Below, piece by piece: positions 53,346 to 61,058 of a DNA stretch of 64,000 bases. The first letter of the stretch is position 1; every line of letters starts with the position of its first letter. The notes under the pieces were generated by a model. The model was given only the letters and a program-made list of their open reading frames with translations. It had not been told where the DNA came from and made no database searches. The DNA comes from Sphingobacteriia bacterium 28-36-52 (GTDB taxonomy: Bacteria > Bacteroidota > Bacteroidia > Chitinophagales > Chitinophagaceae). The stretch is from the NCBI GenBank assembly GCA_002281575.1, contig NCGN01000003.1, forward strand, positions 248,001-312,000. The letters run 5' to 3'. Both the position numbers and the translations under genes were made by a program.

Positions 53346-53935
53346 TTTATTCTTTTAAGGGATTTATACCGGTAGTACACGAAAGTTCTTTTGTACATCC
53401 TCAAGCTGCTGTAACAGGCAATGTGATTATTGGAAAAAATGTTTACATAGGACCAGGTGCAGCTATTAGGGGCGATTGGGGTGCCATCATTATTGAAGAC
53501 TGTTGTAATGTGCAAGAGAATTGTACCCTACATATGTTTCCAGGCACTACCGTATTACTTAAAGAAAATGCACATATTGGACATGGTGCAGTGATTCACG
53601 GAGCTACCATTGGTCGCAATTGTTTGATTGGCATGAACTCCGTTATCATGGACAATGTAGTGCTCGAAGATGAATGCATTGTTGGTGCGATGAGTTTTAT
53701 TAAAGCAGATGAACAATTTCCTTCTCGATCTTTGATAGCTGGCAACCCTGCAAAAATAATCAAGCAAGTATCGGATGAAATGATTGCTTGGAAAACCAAG
53801 GGAACGCAATTATACCAGCAACTTCCTAAAGACATGCAAACATTCTCAGAAGCATGTGAGCCGCTAAGAAACATACCAGCTGATAGGCCTGAACAAGAAA
53901 CACTTTATGCAACCTGGAATACCTTGAAAAAGTAG
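53342..53935 (+). CDS. paaY: PaaY-like gamma-carbonic-anhydrase-family hexapeptide protein
   Basis: 197 residues of left-handed beta-helix: hexapeptide turns from SFVHPQAAVTGNVIIGKNVYIGPGAAIRGDWGAIIIEDCCNVQENCTLHMFPGT to HIGHGAVIHGATIGRNCLIGMNSVIMDNVVLEDECIVGA. His residues in HMFPG and HIGHGAVIH form the metal site. The C-terminal helix region matches PaaY, a thioesterase acting on the 2-hydroxycyclohepta-1,4,6-triene-1-formyl-CoA side product. Last gene of the paa operon. Confidence 0.88.
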   Translation: MIYSFKGFIPVVHESSFVHPQAAVTGNVIIGKNVYIGPGAAIRGDWGAIIIEDCCNVQENCTLHMFPGTTVLLKENAHIGHGAVIHGATIGRNCLIGMNSVIMDNVVLEDECIVGAMSFIKADEQFPSRSLIAGNPAKIIKQVSDEMIAWKTKGTQLYQQLPKDMQTFSEACEPLRNIPADRPEQETLYATWNTLKK

Positions 53936-53952
53936 TACAATTTGCAATGTTG

Positions 53953-53960
53953 TATCTTTG
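53953..53960 (+). promoter_or_regulatory. Candidate -7 element (TATCTTTG) for obg
   Basis: TATCTTTG is a perfect TAnnTTTG match ending 16 bp before the GTG start of obg and 18 bp after the paaY stop. A TTTG lies only 8 bp upstream, too close for the usual spacing. Confidence 0.45.
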
Positions 53961-53976
53961 TAGCTAAATCATTCAA

Positions 53977-54981
53977 GTGTCGGAAAGGAATAACTTCATA
54001 GACTATATCAGAATTTTTGCCCGCAGTGGTCACGGTGGCGCAGGTGTTAGGCATTTTATGCGCAATAAATTAACCGCAATGGGTGGACCTGATGGAGGCG
54101 ATGGAGGCCGCGGTGGTCATATTATTTTAAGAGGGAATAGTAATCTTTGGACCTTATTACACTTGAGGTATTTTAAAAACGTGTTAGCCGAAAATGGAGA
54201 AAACGGTAGTAAAGACAATTGTACCGGACGAGATGGAAAAGATATTATCATTGATGTTCCATTAGGCACTGTTGCAAGAGATGAAGAGACCGGAAAAATT
54301 GAAGCCGAAATTTTAGAAGAAGGGCAAGAATATATTTGGATGCGTGGTGGTAGAGGTGGGTTGGGTAATGGCAATTTTGCTACCCCAACTAACCAAGCAC
54401 CCGACCATGCACAACCAGGAGAACCTGGCATAGAAGGTTGGAAAAATATTGAGCTGAAAGTATTGGCAGACGTGGGTTTGGTAGGATTTCCAAATGCAGG
54501 AAAATCTACTTTACTGTCGTCAATAACCGCCGCTAAACCAAAAATTGCCAACTACGCATTTACTACGTTGATTCCACAATTAGGCATGGTAGAATACCGC
54601 GATTCAAAATCATTTTGCATTGCTGATTTACCTGGGATTATTGAAGGCGCTGCGGAAGGAAAAGGATTGGGACACCGTTTTTTAAGACATATTGAACGCA
54701 ACTCTGTTTTATTATTTTTAATTCCAGCAGACAGCAATGACCATGGTAAAGAATTTGAAATTCTACGTCAAGAATTGAAGAATTACAATGAGGAAATGTT
54801 GCAGAAAGATTTCATCATCGCTATTAGTAAAAGCGATATGTTAGACGATGAATTAAAAGAAGCCATCAGTAAAGAATTACCATCTAATATTCCACATGTA
54901 TTCATTTCTTCAGTCACCAATAAAGGCTTGACAGAGCTGAAAGACCTACTTTGGGAGACCTTGAATAAGCCAGTTAAATAA
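53977..54981 (+). CDS. obg: Obg-family GTPase (ribosome assembly)
   Basis: 334 residues from a GTG start ([31 protein letters not shown]). The glycine-rich Obg fold (residues about 1-160, with [18 protein letters not shown] and [30 protein letters not shown]) precedes the G domain: G1 GFPNAGKST (about 169-177), G3 [25 protein letters not shown] and G4 SKSD. It lacks the OCT C-terminal domain of the longer Gram-positive form. It assists 50S assembly and growth-state control. Confidence 0.97.
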   Translation: MSERNNFIDYIRIFARSGHGGAGVRHFMRNKLTAMGGPDGGDGGRGGHIILRGNSNLWTLLHLRYFKNVLAENGENGSKDNCTGRDGKDIIIDVPLGTVARDEETGKIEAEILEEGQEYIWMRGGRGGLGNGNFATPTNQAPDHAQPGEPGIEGWKNIELKVLADVGLVGFPNAGKSTLLSSITAAKPKIANYAFTTLIPQLGMVEYRDSKSFCIADLPGIIEGAAEGKGLGHRFLRHIERNSVLLFLIPADSNDHGKEFEILRQELKNYNEEMLQKDFIIAISKSDMLDDELKEAISKELPSNIPHVFISSVTNKGLTELKDLLWETLNKPVK

Positions 54982-55064
54982 ATTTAACTAATTCATTTTC
55001 AACTACTTAAGCTAAATTTTAATTTTTTTGGGTTACTTTTTAGCCCTTTCTGTATTAATGTGTA

Positions 55065-55076
55065 TAGTGTACACTA
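55065..55076. promoter_or_regulatory. Perfect palindrome TAGTGTACACTA upstream of a secreted protein gene
   Basis: A 12-bp perfect inverted repeat, 63 bp upstream of the start at 55140, in the 158-bp intergenic region after obg. A possible operator; nothing else supports it. Confidence 0.25.
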
Positions 55077-55139
55077 AGCTTTTTCGTTTGCTGTTGCCAT
55101 TTGAGAAGAATCTATTACTCACAGTAAAATTTGAAAAGT

Positions 55140-55562
55140 ATGAAAAAGCAAACAATCGTTACCAGTGTTAAGAGAATCGTTTTTGGATCTGTGGTGTCTT
55201 CATTGATGTTTTTATCGGCCAACGCGTCTGTATCTCCTGTAAGAGCTTATGATATATCTACTAAGAGCAAAGCAGAAGTAAAGTACAATGGTATTGATAA
55301 AAATCAATTACACACGATTCAAGTAAAATTCAGCAACCCAACGGGTGCATCTTTTAACCTAATCATTACAGATGCCAACAATGAAATGATTTTCAAAGGC
55401 AATTATGCTGACAAAGATTTCAGCAAGACTTTTAAATTTCCAAAAGACGAATCAAGTAAATTGTCTTTTATAATTGAAGAAGTAAAATCAAAGAAATCTG
55501 AGCAGTATAATGTAAGCTTTGAAACCATCAGCTTTGAAAACGCTGTAATTAGCAAAAATTAA
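55140..55562 (+). CDS. Small secreted protein of unknown function
   Basis: 140 residues from the ATG at 55140 (an in-frame TTG at 55131 is less likely). The N-terminal signal peptide (KRIVFGSVVSSLMFLSANAS) predicts export. The mature part of about 110 residues is Lys/Ser/Phe-rich and beta-like (HTIQVKFSNPTGASFNLIITDANNEMIFKGNYADKDFSKTFKFPKDESSKLSFIIEEV...YNVSFETISFEN), resembling small beta-sandwich secreted proteins common in Chitinophagaceae. No enzyme motif or Cys. Single-gene unit with a strong terminator. Confidence 0.75.
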   Translation: MKKQTIVTSVKRIVFGSVVSSLMFLSANASVSPVRAYDISTKSKAEVKYNGIDKNQLHTIQVKFSNPTGASFNLIITDANNEMIFKGNYADKDFSKTFKFPKDESSKLSFIIEEVKSKKSEQYNVSFETISFENAVISKN

Positions 55563-55582
55563 TTTAACTAATTTATCAAACA

Positions 55583-55614
55583 AAAAAGAGGCACTTATAT
55601 GAGTGCCTCTTTTT
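55583..55614. terminator. Terminator between the secreted protein gene and typA
   Basis: AAAAAGAGGCACT (55583-55595) pairs with AGTGCCTCTTTTT (55602-55614), perfect 13-bp stem with a 6-base loop; A- and T-runs on both sides allow use by both convergent genes. Confidence 0.9.
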
Positions 55615-55635
55615 ATTTATTATAACAATAAGTAA

Positions 55636-57450
55636 TTATCCTACTGCTTCAGATTTCATGCTCTTAGAAACTTTAGAACGTTCGTTCTCATCTAAAATAG
55701 ATTTACGCATACGAATATTCTTAGGAGTTACTTCAATACACTCATCTTGTTGAATATATTCCATACATTCTTCTAAAGTAAATTGCAACTTGGGAACAAT
55801 TCTAACTGCATCATCACTTCCGCTTGCACGGTGGTTGGTGAGTTTTTTCATTTCCACTGCATTCACATTTAAATCTCCTGGCTTAATATGTTCTGCAATA
55901 ATTTGTCCTACATAAACTTCATCTCCTGGATCAACAAAGAAAGATCCGCGATCTTGTAATTTATCAATTGAATAGGCAGTAGTTACTCCTTGGAACTTCG
56001 CAATTAATACGCCATTGCTTCTTCCAGGAATTGGCCCTTTCCAAGGTTTGTAATCAATAAAACGATGTGCCATAACCGCTTCTCCAGCAGTACCAGTAAG
56101 CATTTGAGAACGTAAACCAATCAACCCTCTTGAAGGTATTTCAAATTCAAGGTGTTGCATTTCGCCCTTCGACTCCATGATTTGCATTTCACCTTTACGC
56201 TGGGTTACTAAGTCAATTACTTTACCGCTGTATTCTGAAGGCACATCTACTACTAGGTTCTCATAAGGCTCATGTTTTTTACCATCAATGGTTTTAACCA
56301 ATACCTGTGGATTACCTACCGTTAATTCATATCCTTCTCTACGCATGGTTTCAACCAATACGCCTAAGTGCAAAATACCTCTACCAAATACTAAGAAACT
56401 ATCTGCACTGTCGGTATCTTCTACTCTTAATGCCAAGTTCTTTTCGGTCTCTTTCATTAAACGATCACGTAAGTGACGTGAAGTAACAAACTTACCATCT
56501 CTACCAAAGAATGGTGAGTTATTAATGCTAAAAGTCATACTCATGGTAGGCTCATCTACACTAATGATGGGCAAACCTTCTGGGTTTTCGATATCTGCAA
56601 TGGTATCTCCAATATTGAACTCTTCTAATCCTACTACTGCACAAAGGTCTCCAGATAAAACTTCTGTTACCTTACGCTTGCCCATTCCTTCAAACACATA
56701 CAATTCTTTTACTTTCATTTTCTTGAAAGTACCATCTGCTTGAACTAATGCAATTTGTTGTCCTTCTTTAATTGAACCTCTGGTTACTTTACCAATGGCT
56801 ATTCTACCTAAGAAAGAAGAATAGTCTAATGAGGTAATTTGTAATTGAAGGGTTCCCTCATTTACTTTAGGAGCTGGTACATATTTAATGATACCATCCA
56901 TTAAAGGGAATATGTCTTCTGTTTGTGTTAAGCTATCATTGAACCAACCGTTCTTTCCACTACCATAAAAAGTAGGGAAATTTAATTGCTCTTCTGTTGC
57001 GTCTAAGTTGAAGAATAATTCAAAAACCGCATCGTGTACCTCGTCTGGTCTACAGTTGGGCTTATCTACTTTATTAATTACCACTATAGGATGCAAGTTC
57101 AATTGCAATGCTTTCTGTAATACAAAACGAGTTTGAGGCATTGGTCCTTCAAAAGCATCCACCAATAAAATAACCCCATCGGCCATTTTCAATACGCGCT
57201 CTACTTCACCACCGAAATCACTGTGACCTGGAGTATCAATAACATTGATTTTATAGTCTTTATAGGTTACTGCAGCGTTTTTACTAAAGATGGTGATTCC
57301 ACGCTCTCTTTCTAAATCATTGCTGTCCATAATTAACTCACCAGCATCCTGGTTGTCTCTAAATACTTTAGTGGCTCCTAAAATTCGGTCTACTAAAGTT
57401 GTTTTGCCATGGTCAACGTGTGCGATGATGGCAATGTTTCTTATTTCCAT
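55636..57450 (-). CDS. typA: TypA/BipA ribosome-associated GTPase
   Basis: 604 residues, full length. G1 AHVDHGKT (10-17), switch I with RERGITIFSKNAAV, G3 DTPGHSDFGGEVERVL, G4 NKVDKP; domain II beta-barrel, EF-G-like domains III and V, and the BipA C-terminal domain (YEPYENLVVDVPSEYSGKVIDLVTQRKGEM..., RGLIGLRSQMLTGTAGEAVMAHRF, TNHRASGSDDAVRIVPKLQFTLEECMEYIQQDECIEVTPKNIRMRKSIL). It supports 50S assembly, cold growth and stress responses. Own promoter at 57510-57539. Confidence 0.98.
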   Translation of the reverse strand: MEIRNIAIIAHVDHGKTTLVDRILGATKVFRDNQDAGELIMDSNDLERERGITIFSKNAAVTYKDYKINVIDTPGHSDFGGEVERVLKMADGVILLVDAFEGPMPQTRFVLQKALQLNLHPIVVINKVDKPNCRPDEVHDAVFELFFNLDATEEQLNFPTFYGSGKNGWFNDSLTQTEDIFPLMDGIIKYVPAPKVNEGTLQLQITSLDYSSFLGRIAIGKVTRGSIKEGQQIALVQADGTFKKMKVKELYVFEGMGKRKVTEVLSGDLCAVVGLEEFNIGDTIADIENPEGLPIISVDEPTMSMTFSINNSPFFGRDGKFVTSRHLRDRLMKETEKNLALRVEDTDSADSFLVFGRGILHLGVLVETMRREGYELTVGNPQVLVKTIDGKKHEPYENLVVDVPSEYSGKVIDLVTQRKGEMQIMESKGEMQHLEFEIPSRGLIGLRSQMLTGTAGEAVMAHRFIDYKPWKGPIPGRSNGVLIAKFQGVTTAYSIDKLQDRGSFFVDPGDEVYVGQIIAEHIKPGDLNVNAVEMKKLTNHRASGSDDAVRIVPKLQFTLEECMEYIQQDECIEVTPKNIRMRKSILDENERSKVSKSMKSEAVG

Positions 57451-57509
57451 TATTGTGTATTTGACTCAGTATCAATCAATTAGATGATTCATACTGTTTA
57501 TTTGAGCGG

Positions 57510-57539
57510 CAAAGGTACGGCTTTAACGTGGGGCAGCAA
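57510..57539 (-). promoter_or_regulatory. Promoter of typA
   Basis: On the minus strand TTG (57537-57539), a 19-bp spacer and TACCTTTG (57510-57517) match the Bacteroidota housekeeping promoter exactly. Leader to the ATG at 57450 is about 55 nt. Confidence 0.7.
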
Positions 57540-57612
57540 GTAAATAAGGGTCATTATTCTGTTAACTATACTATGGAGGATGCACAATAAACCCTAATTT
57601 TATTTTAACGCT

Positions 57613-57990
57613 ATGCCAATGAAAGGGTTATTATTAATCATAATGGTTGCATTTTACTTGTTTGCAGGATTCTATCATTTTAAGAATCCTGGCTTTTATA
57701 CGCCCTTTTTTCCACCGTATTTGCATAAATGGGCTGCTTCTTTAAATATACTGGCTGGCATTGCCGAAATAGTGTTGGCTATAGGATTATGTTTTTCCGC
57801 TACCAGAAATTGGGCTATTTATGGGATTATTGCTATGCTAATTGCTTTTATACCTGCTCATATTTATATGATTCAATTGGGACACTTTAAAATTGGAGGT
57901 TTTCAAATGACCCCAATGATTGGATGGGTAAGACTCCTGATTTTGCAGCCCCTTTTAATGGCTTGGGCTTGGTATCTTAAAAATGTTTAA
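57613..57990 (+). CDS. DoxX-like membrane protein
   Basis: 125 residues with four membrane helices: LLLIIMVAFYLFAGFYHFKNPGFY, NILAGIAEIVLAIGLCFSATR, WAIYGIIAMLIAFIPAHIYMIQLG and WVRLLILQPLLMAWAWYLK. The FAGFYHFKNPxFY start and the helix pattern are those of DoxX-family proteins. Function unknown. An alpha/beta hydrolase gene follows after 9 bp. Confidence 0.82.
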   Translation: MPMKGLLLIIMVAFYLFAGFYHFKNPGFYTPFFPPYLHKWAASLNILAGIAEIVLAIGLCFSATRNWAIYGIIAMLIAFIPAHIYMIQLGHFKIGGFQMTPMIGWVRLLILQPLLMAWAWYLKNV

Positions 57991-57999
57991 CTCTAGTTT

Positions 58000-59007
58000 A
58001 TGCGCATATTAAAATGGTTATTGGGTATTGTATTGGCATTAGGTTTTGTATATTTTGTTGGTCCTACTCCATCTACCCCAGTTTATACTGCTACCCTTCC
58101 GACTATTCCTAGCAACCCCGCTGAGTTGGAGGCTTCAATCTACTCAAACGAAAAAAAGCACAATACCCGACCAAACAATGAAGCAAGAATTGTTTGGGCC
58201 AACGATAGTGTAAAACAGAAAACCCCGTACGCTATTGTTTATTTGCACGGTTTCAGTGCCAGCCAAGAAGAGGGCAATCCTGTGCACCAGCATATTGCAA
58301 AAGAATTTGGATGCAACTTGTATTTGGCACGCTTATCTGAACATGGTATTGATACCACAGATGCGTTGATTAATATGACTGCTGAAAGTTTATTTGAGTC
58401 TGCAAAAGAAGCTTATGCCATTGGCAAACAATTGGGTGAAAAAGTAATTTTAATGGGTACTTCTACAGGCGGTACGCTCGCTTTACAATTGGCTGCAATG
58501 TATCCTGAGATTGCAGGCTTGGTTTTATATTCTCCCAATATTGCTATTAAAGATCCCAATGCATGGTTATTGAATAATCCATGGGGATTACAAATTGCGA
58601 GATTAGTAAAAGGCTCAAACTATATGGGTGTAAAAAAGGACCACCCTTTATACGAACAATATTGGAATACCAAGTATAGATTAGAAGCTACTGTGCAATT
58701 GGAAGAACTATTAGAGACCACCATGACCAAAGAGCATTTTGCTAAAGTAAAACAACCACTATTGGTATTGTATTATTATAAAAACGAAAAAGAACAAGAC
58801 CCCGTAGTAAGTGTGGCTGCAATGAAAGCAATGTTTTTACAAGTGAATACTGCAGCAGAAAAGAAAAAAATGGTTCCTATTCCTAATTCAGGAAATCATG
58901 TAATGGCATCTCCTATTCAATCTAAAGATATTATTACGGTACAAAAAGAAACAGCGCAATTTCTACATGGCGTGCTTCAGTTAAAACCAATCAACAGCAT
59001 TAACTGA
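58000..59007 (+). CDS. Membrane-anchored alpha/beta hydrolase
   Basis: 335 residues. An N-terminal hydrophobic helix (about 4-20) anchors or exports the protein. The fold shows the oxyanion HG in IVYLHGFSASQEEGNP (about 79-94), nucleophile Ser155 in LMGTSTGGTLAL, and a late His in GNHVMAS. It is a serine hydrolase of lipase/esterase type with unknown substrate. It lies between the DoxX-like gene (9 bp) and fabH (57 bp). Confidence 0.85.
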   Translation: MRILKWLLGIVLALGFVYFVGPTPSTPVYTATLPTIPSNPAELEASIYSNEKKHNTRPNNEARIVWANDSVKQKTPYAIVYLHGFSASQEEGNPVHQHIAKEFGCNLYLARLSEHGIDTTDALINMTAESLFESAKEAYAIGKQLGEKVILMGTSTGGTLALQLAAMYPEIAGLVLYSPNIAIKDPNAWLLNNPWGLQIARLVKGSNYMGVKKDHPLYEQYWNTKYRLEATVQLEELLETTMTKEHFAKVKQPLLVLYYYKNEKEQDPVVSVAAMKAMFLQVNTAAEKKKMVPIPNSGNHVMASPIQSKDIITVQKETAQFLHGVLQLKPINSIN

Positions 59008-59064
59008 TCCTTCACAGACCTACCGTAAAGATTCATTAACTTTAACCCTCAAATTTGCTTGCAT

Positions 59065-60114
59065 ATGCCATTGAGTAAAATTGCCGGAATCGGCATGTAT
59101 GTACCTTCTAATGTGGTTACGAATAACGATCTCACTAAATACATGGAAACCAACGATGAGTGGATTCAAGAAAGAACGGGTATTAAAGAACGCAGGTACG
59201 CACATAGAACCGAAGAAACCACTACTACCATGGGAGTGGAAGCGGCTAAAATAGCGATTGAGAGAGCAGGAATCACCGCACAGGATATTGACTTTATCAT
59301 TTTTGCAACACTTTCTCCAGATTATTATTTTCCAGGTTGTGGCGTATTAGTACAACGAGCTATGAAAATGAAAGAGATTGGTGCATTAGATGTAAGAAAT
59401 CAATGTAGTGGTTTTGTTTACGCATTAAGTGTGGCCGATCAATTTATTAAAACCGGGATGTATAAGAATATATTGGTGATTGGTAGCGAAAAGCATTCCT
59501 TTGGTTTAGATTTTTCTACCCGTGGTAGAAATGTGTCGGTGATTTTTGGAGATGGAGCAGGTGCAGTGGTATTGCAGCCTACTGAAAAAGAAGGTCAAGG
59601 TATTTTAAGTACCCATTTACATAGTGATGGAGAGTCTGCTGAAATTTTAGCCATGTACAATCCTGGTTCACATGCGAATCATTGGGGAACCAAAGATTAC
59701 GCCAGCTTTGACGATGCAGAAATTTCTCAAATGTTTATGAGTCATCAAATGATTGACAACGCACAAAATTTTCCTTACATGGACGGACCAGCTGTATTTA
59801 AAAAAGCAGTCGTAAAGTTTCCTGAAGTAATTATGGAATCATTACATAAAAATGGGTACGAATCAACGGATATCAATATGTTGATACCACATCAGGCCAA
59901 TTTGCGCATCAGTCAATTTGTACAACAGAAATTAAAATTACAAGACCACCAGGTTTATAATAATATTATGAACTATGGCAACACAACAGCTGCATCTATT
60001 CCAATAGCGCTTTGTGAAGCTTGGGAAAAAGGAATGATAAAAGAAGGAGACCTTGTTTGCTTGGCTGCTTTTGGCAGTGGGTTTACTTGGGCTAGTGCAT
60101 TAATGAAATGGTAG
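59065..60114 (+). CDS. fabH: Beta-ketoacyl-ACP synthase III
   Basis: 349 residues from the ATG at 59065 (MPLSKIAGIGMYVPSNVVTNNDL); an in-frame TTG at 59059 is less likely. Catalytic triad: Cys114 in RNQCSGFVYAL, His in LIPHQANLRI and Asn in NYGNTTAASIPIAL. It is slightly longer than E. coli FabH (317), with extra residues around HLHSDGESAEILAMYNPGSHANHWG, as in several Bacteroidota copies, which may alter acyl-chain choice. It starts fatty-acid elongation. A lipid kinase gene follows after 21 bp. Confidence 0.92.
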   Translation: MPLSKIAGIGMYVPSNVVTNNDLTKYMETNDEWIQERTGIKERRYAHRTEETTTTMGVEAAKIAIERAGITAQDIDFIIFATLSPDYYFPGCGVLVQRAMKMKEIGALDVRNQCSGFVYALSVADQFIKTGMYKNILVIGSEKHSFGLDFSTRGRNVSVIFGDGAGAVVLQPTEKEGQGILSTHLHSDGESAEILAMYNPGSHANHWGTKDYASFDDAEISQMFMSHQMIDNAQNFPYMDGPAVFKKAVVKFPEVIMESLHKNGYESTDINMLIPHQANLRISQFVQQKLKLQDHQVYNNIMNYGNTTAASIPIALCEAWEKGMIKEGDLVCLAAFGSGFTWASALMKW

Positions 60115-60135
60115 TAATACCGAGGAGCGAATTCC

Positions 60136-61044
60136 ATGACAAGAAAAATTATTTATTTAATCAACCCAATTTCTGGTACATCCAAAAAAGATAAAATCAG
60201 AGAACTGGTTGAAAAAGTAACTGCTGCAAAAGGCATTGAGTACCGTGTATTCGATACCAATCCAACGGGAAATTATGAATTTCTAAGAGACCATATTGTA
60301 AAAGAAAAATTTACTGATGTGGTTATTTTAGGGGGAGATGGCACAGTGAATCAAATAACTGGCGCCCTAAGAGATACAGGCGTTCAGTTTGGGATTATAC
60401 CTGTAGGATCGGGTAATGGCCTTGCTCGTGCAGCGGGTATTCCTACTAGCATGAAAGCTGCCATAGAATTAATTTTTAATGGCCATGCAGAACAAGTAGA
60501 TGCTTTTTCAGTAAATGGCGCGTATGCCTGTATGTTGAGTGGAATGGGATTTGATGCACAAGTTGCGCACGACTTTGCGCAAAAATCTTCAAGGGGATTA
60601 TTCACTTATACACAACAAAGCATTATACAATTTTTTAAAGCAAATCCGTATCAATTTGAAATTGTATTGGATAACTTTTCTTTTTTCACAGATGCCTTTT
60701 TTATCAGTATCGCCAATAGCAATCAATTTGGAAACAATGCCATCATTGCACCACAAGCCAGCTTATCGGATGGATTATTAGATATTGTAATTGTTCAGAA
60801 AATGAACAAGGCCAAATTGCCTTTTGCCATTTTAAGACAAATGCGCGGAAATAATAAAGTTCAACAACTAGTTGAAGACATGAGCACTAAAAATATTCTT
60901 TATTTTCAAACGCCATCATTACGCATTAACAATCCAAAACATGCCCCTTTACATATTGATGGCGAGCCAAGAGATGCGGTTGAAGAATTGCAAGTAGAAA
61001 TTATACCAAAGGCATTTTTGCTAATTAAACCTAAAGGGAAATAA
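60136..61044 (+). CDS. Diacylglycerol kinase-like lipid kinase (YegS/DagK family)
   Basis: 302 residues. The DAGK catalytic motifs are visible: INPISGTSKKDKIREL at the N-terminus, LGGDGTVNQITGAL (about 63-76) and GIIPVGSGNGLARAAGIP; the C-terminal beta-sandwich includes FFISIANSNQFGNNAIIAPQASLSDGLLDIVIV and HIDGEP. It phosphorylates a membrane lipid such as diacylglycerol, returning it to phospholipid synthesis. Probably co-transcribed with fabH. Confidence 0.92.
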   Translation: MTRKIIYLINPISGTSKKDKIRELVEKVTAAKGIEYRVFDTNPTGNYEFLRDHIVKEKFTDVVILGGDGTVNQITGALRDTGVQFGIIPVGSGNGLARAAGIPTSMKAAIELIFNGHAEQVDAFSVNGAYACMLSGMGFDAQVAHDFAQKSSRGLFTYTQQSIIQFFKANPYQFEIVLDNFSFFTDAFFISIANSNQFGNNAIIAPQASLSDGLLDIVIVQKMNKAKLPFAILRQMRGNNKVQQLVEDMSTKNILYFQTPSLRINNPKHAPLHIDGEPRDAVEELQVEIIPKAFLLIKPKGK

Positions 61045-61058
61045 TACCCATTTTTATC

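Noticed and set aside
53555..53874. Opposite-strand open frames inside paaY.
   Set aside because: They are shadows of a strongly supported gene with hexapeptide repeats and show no family resemblance.
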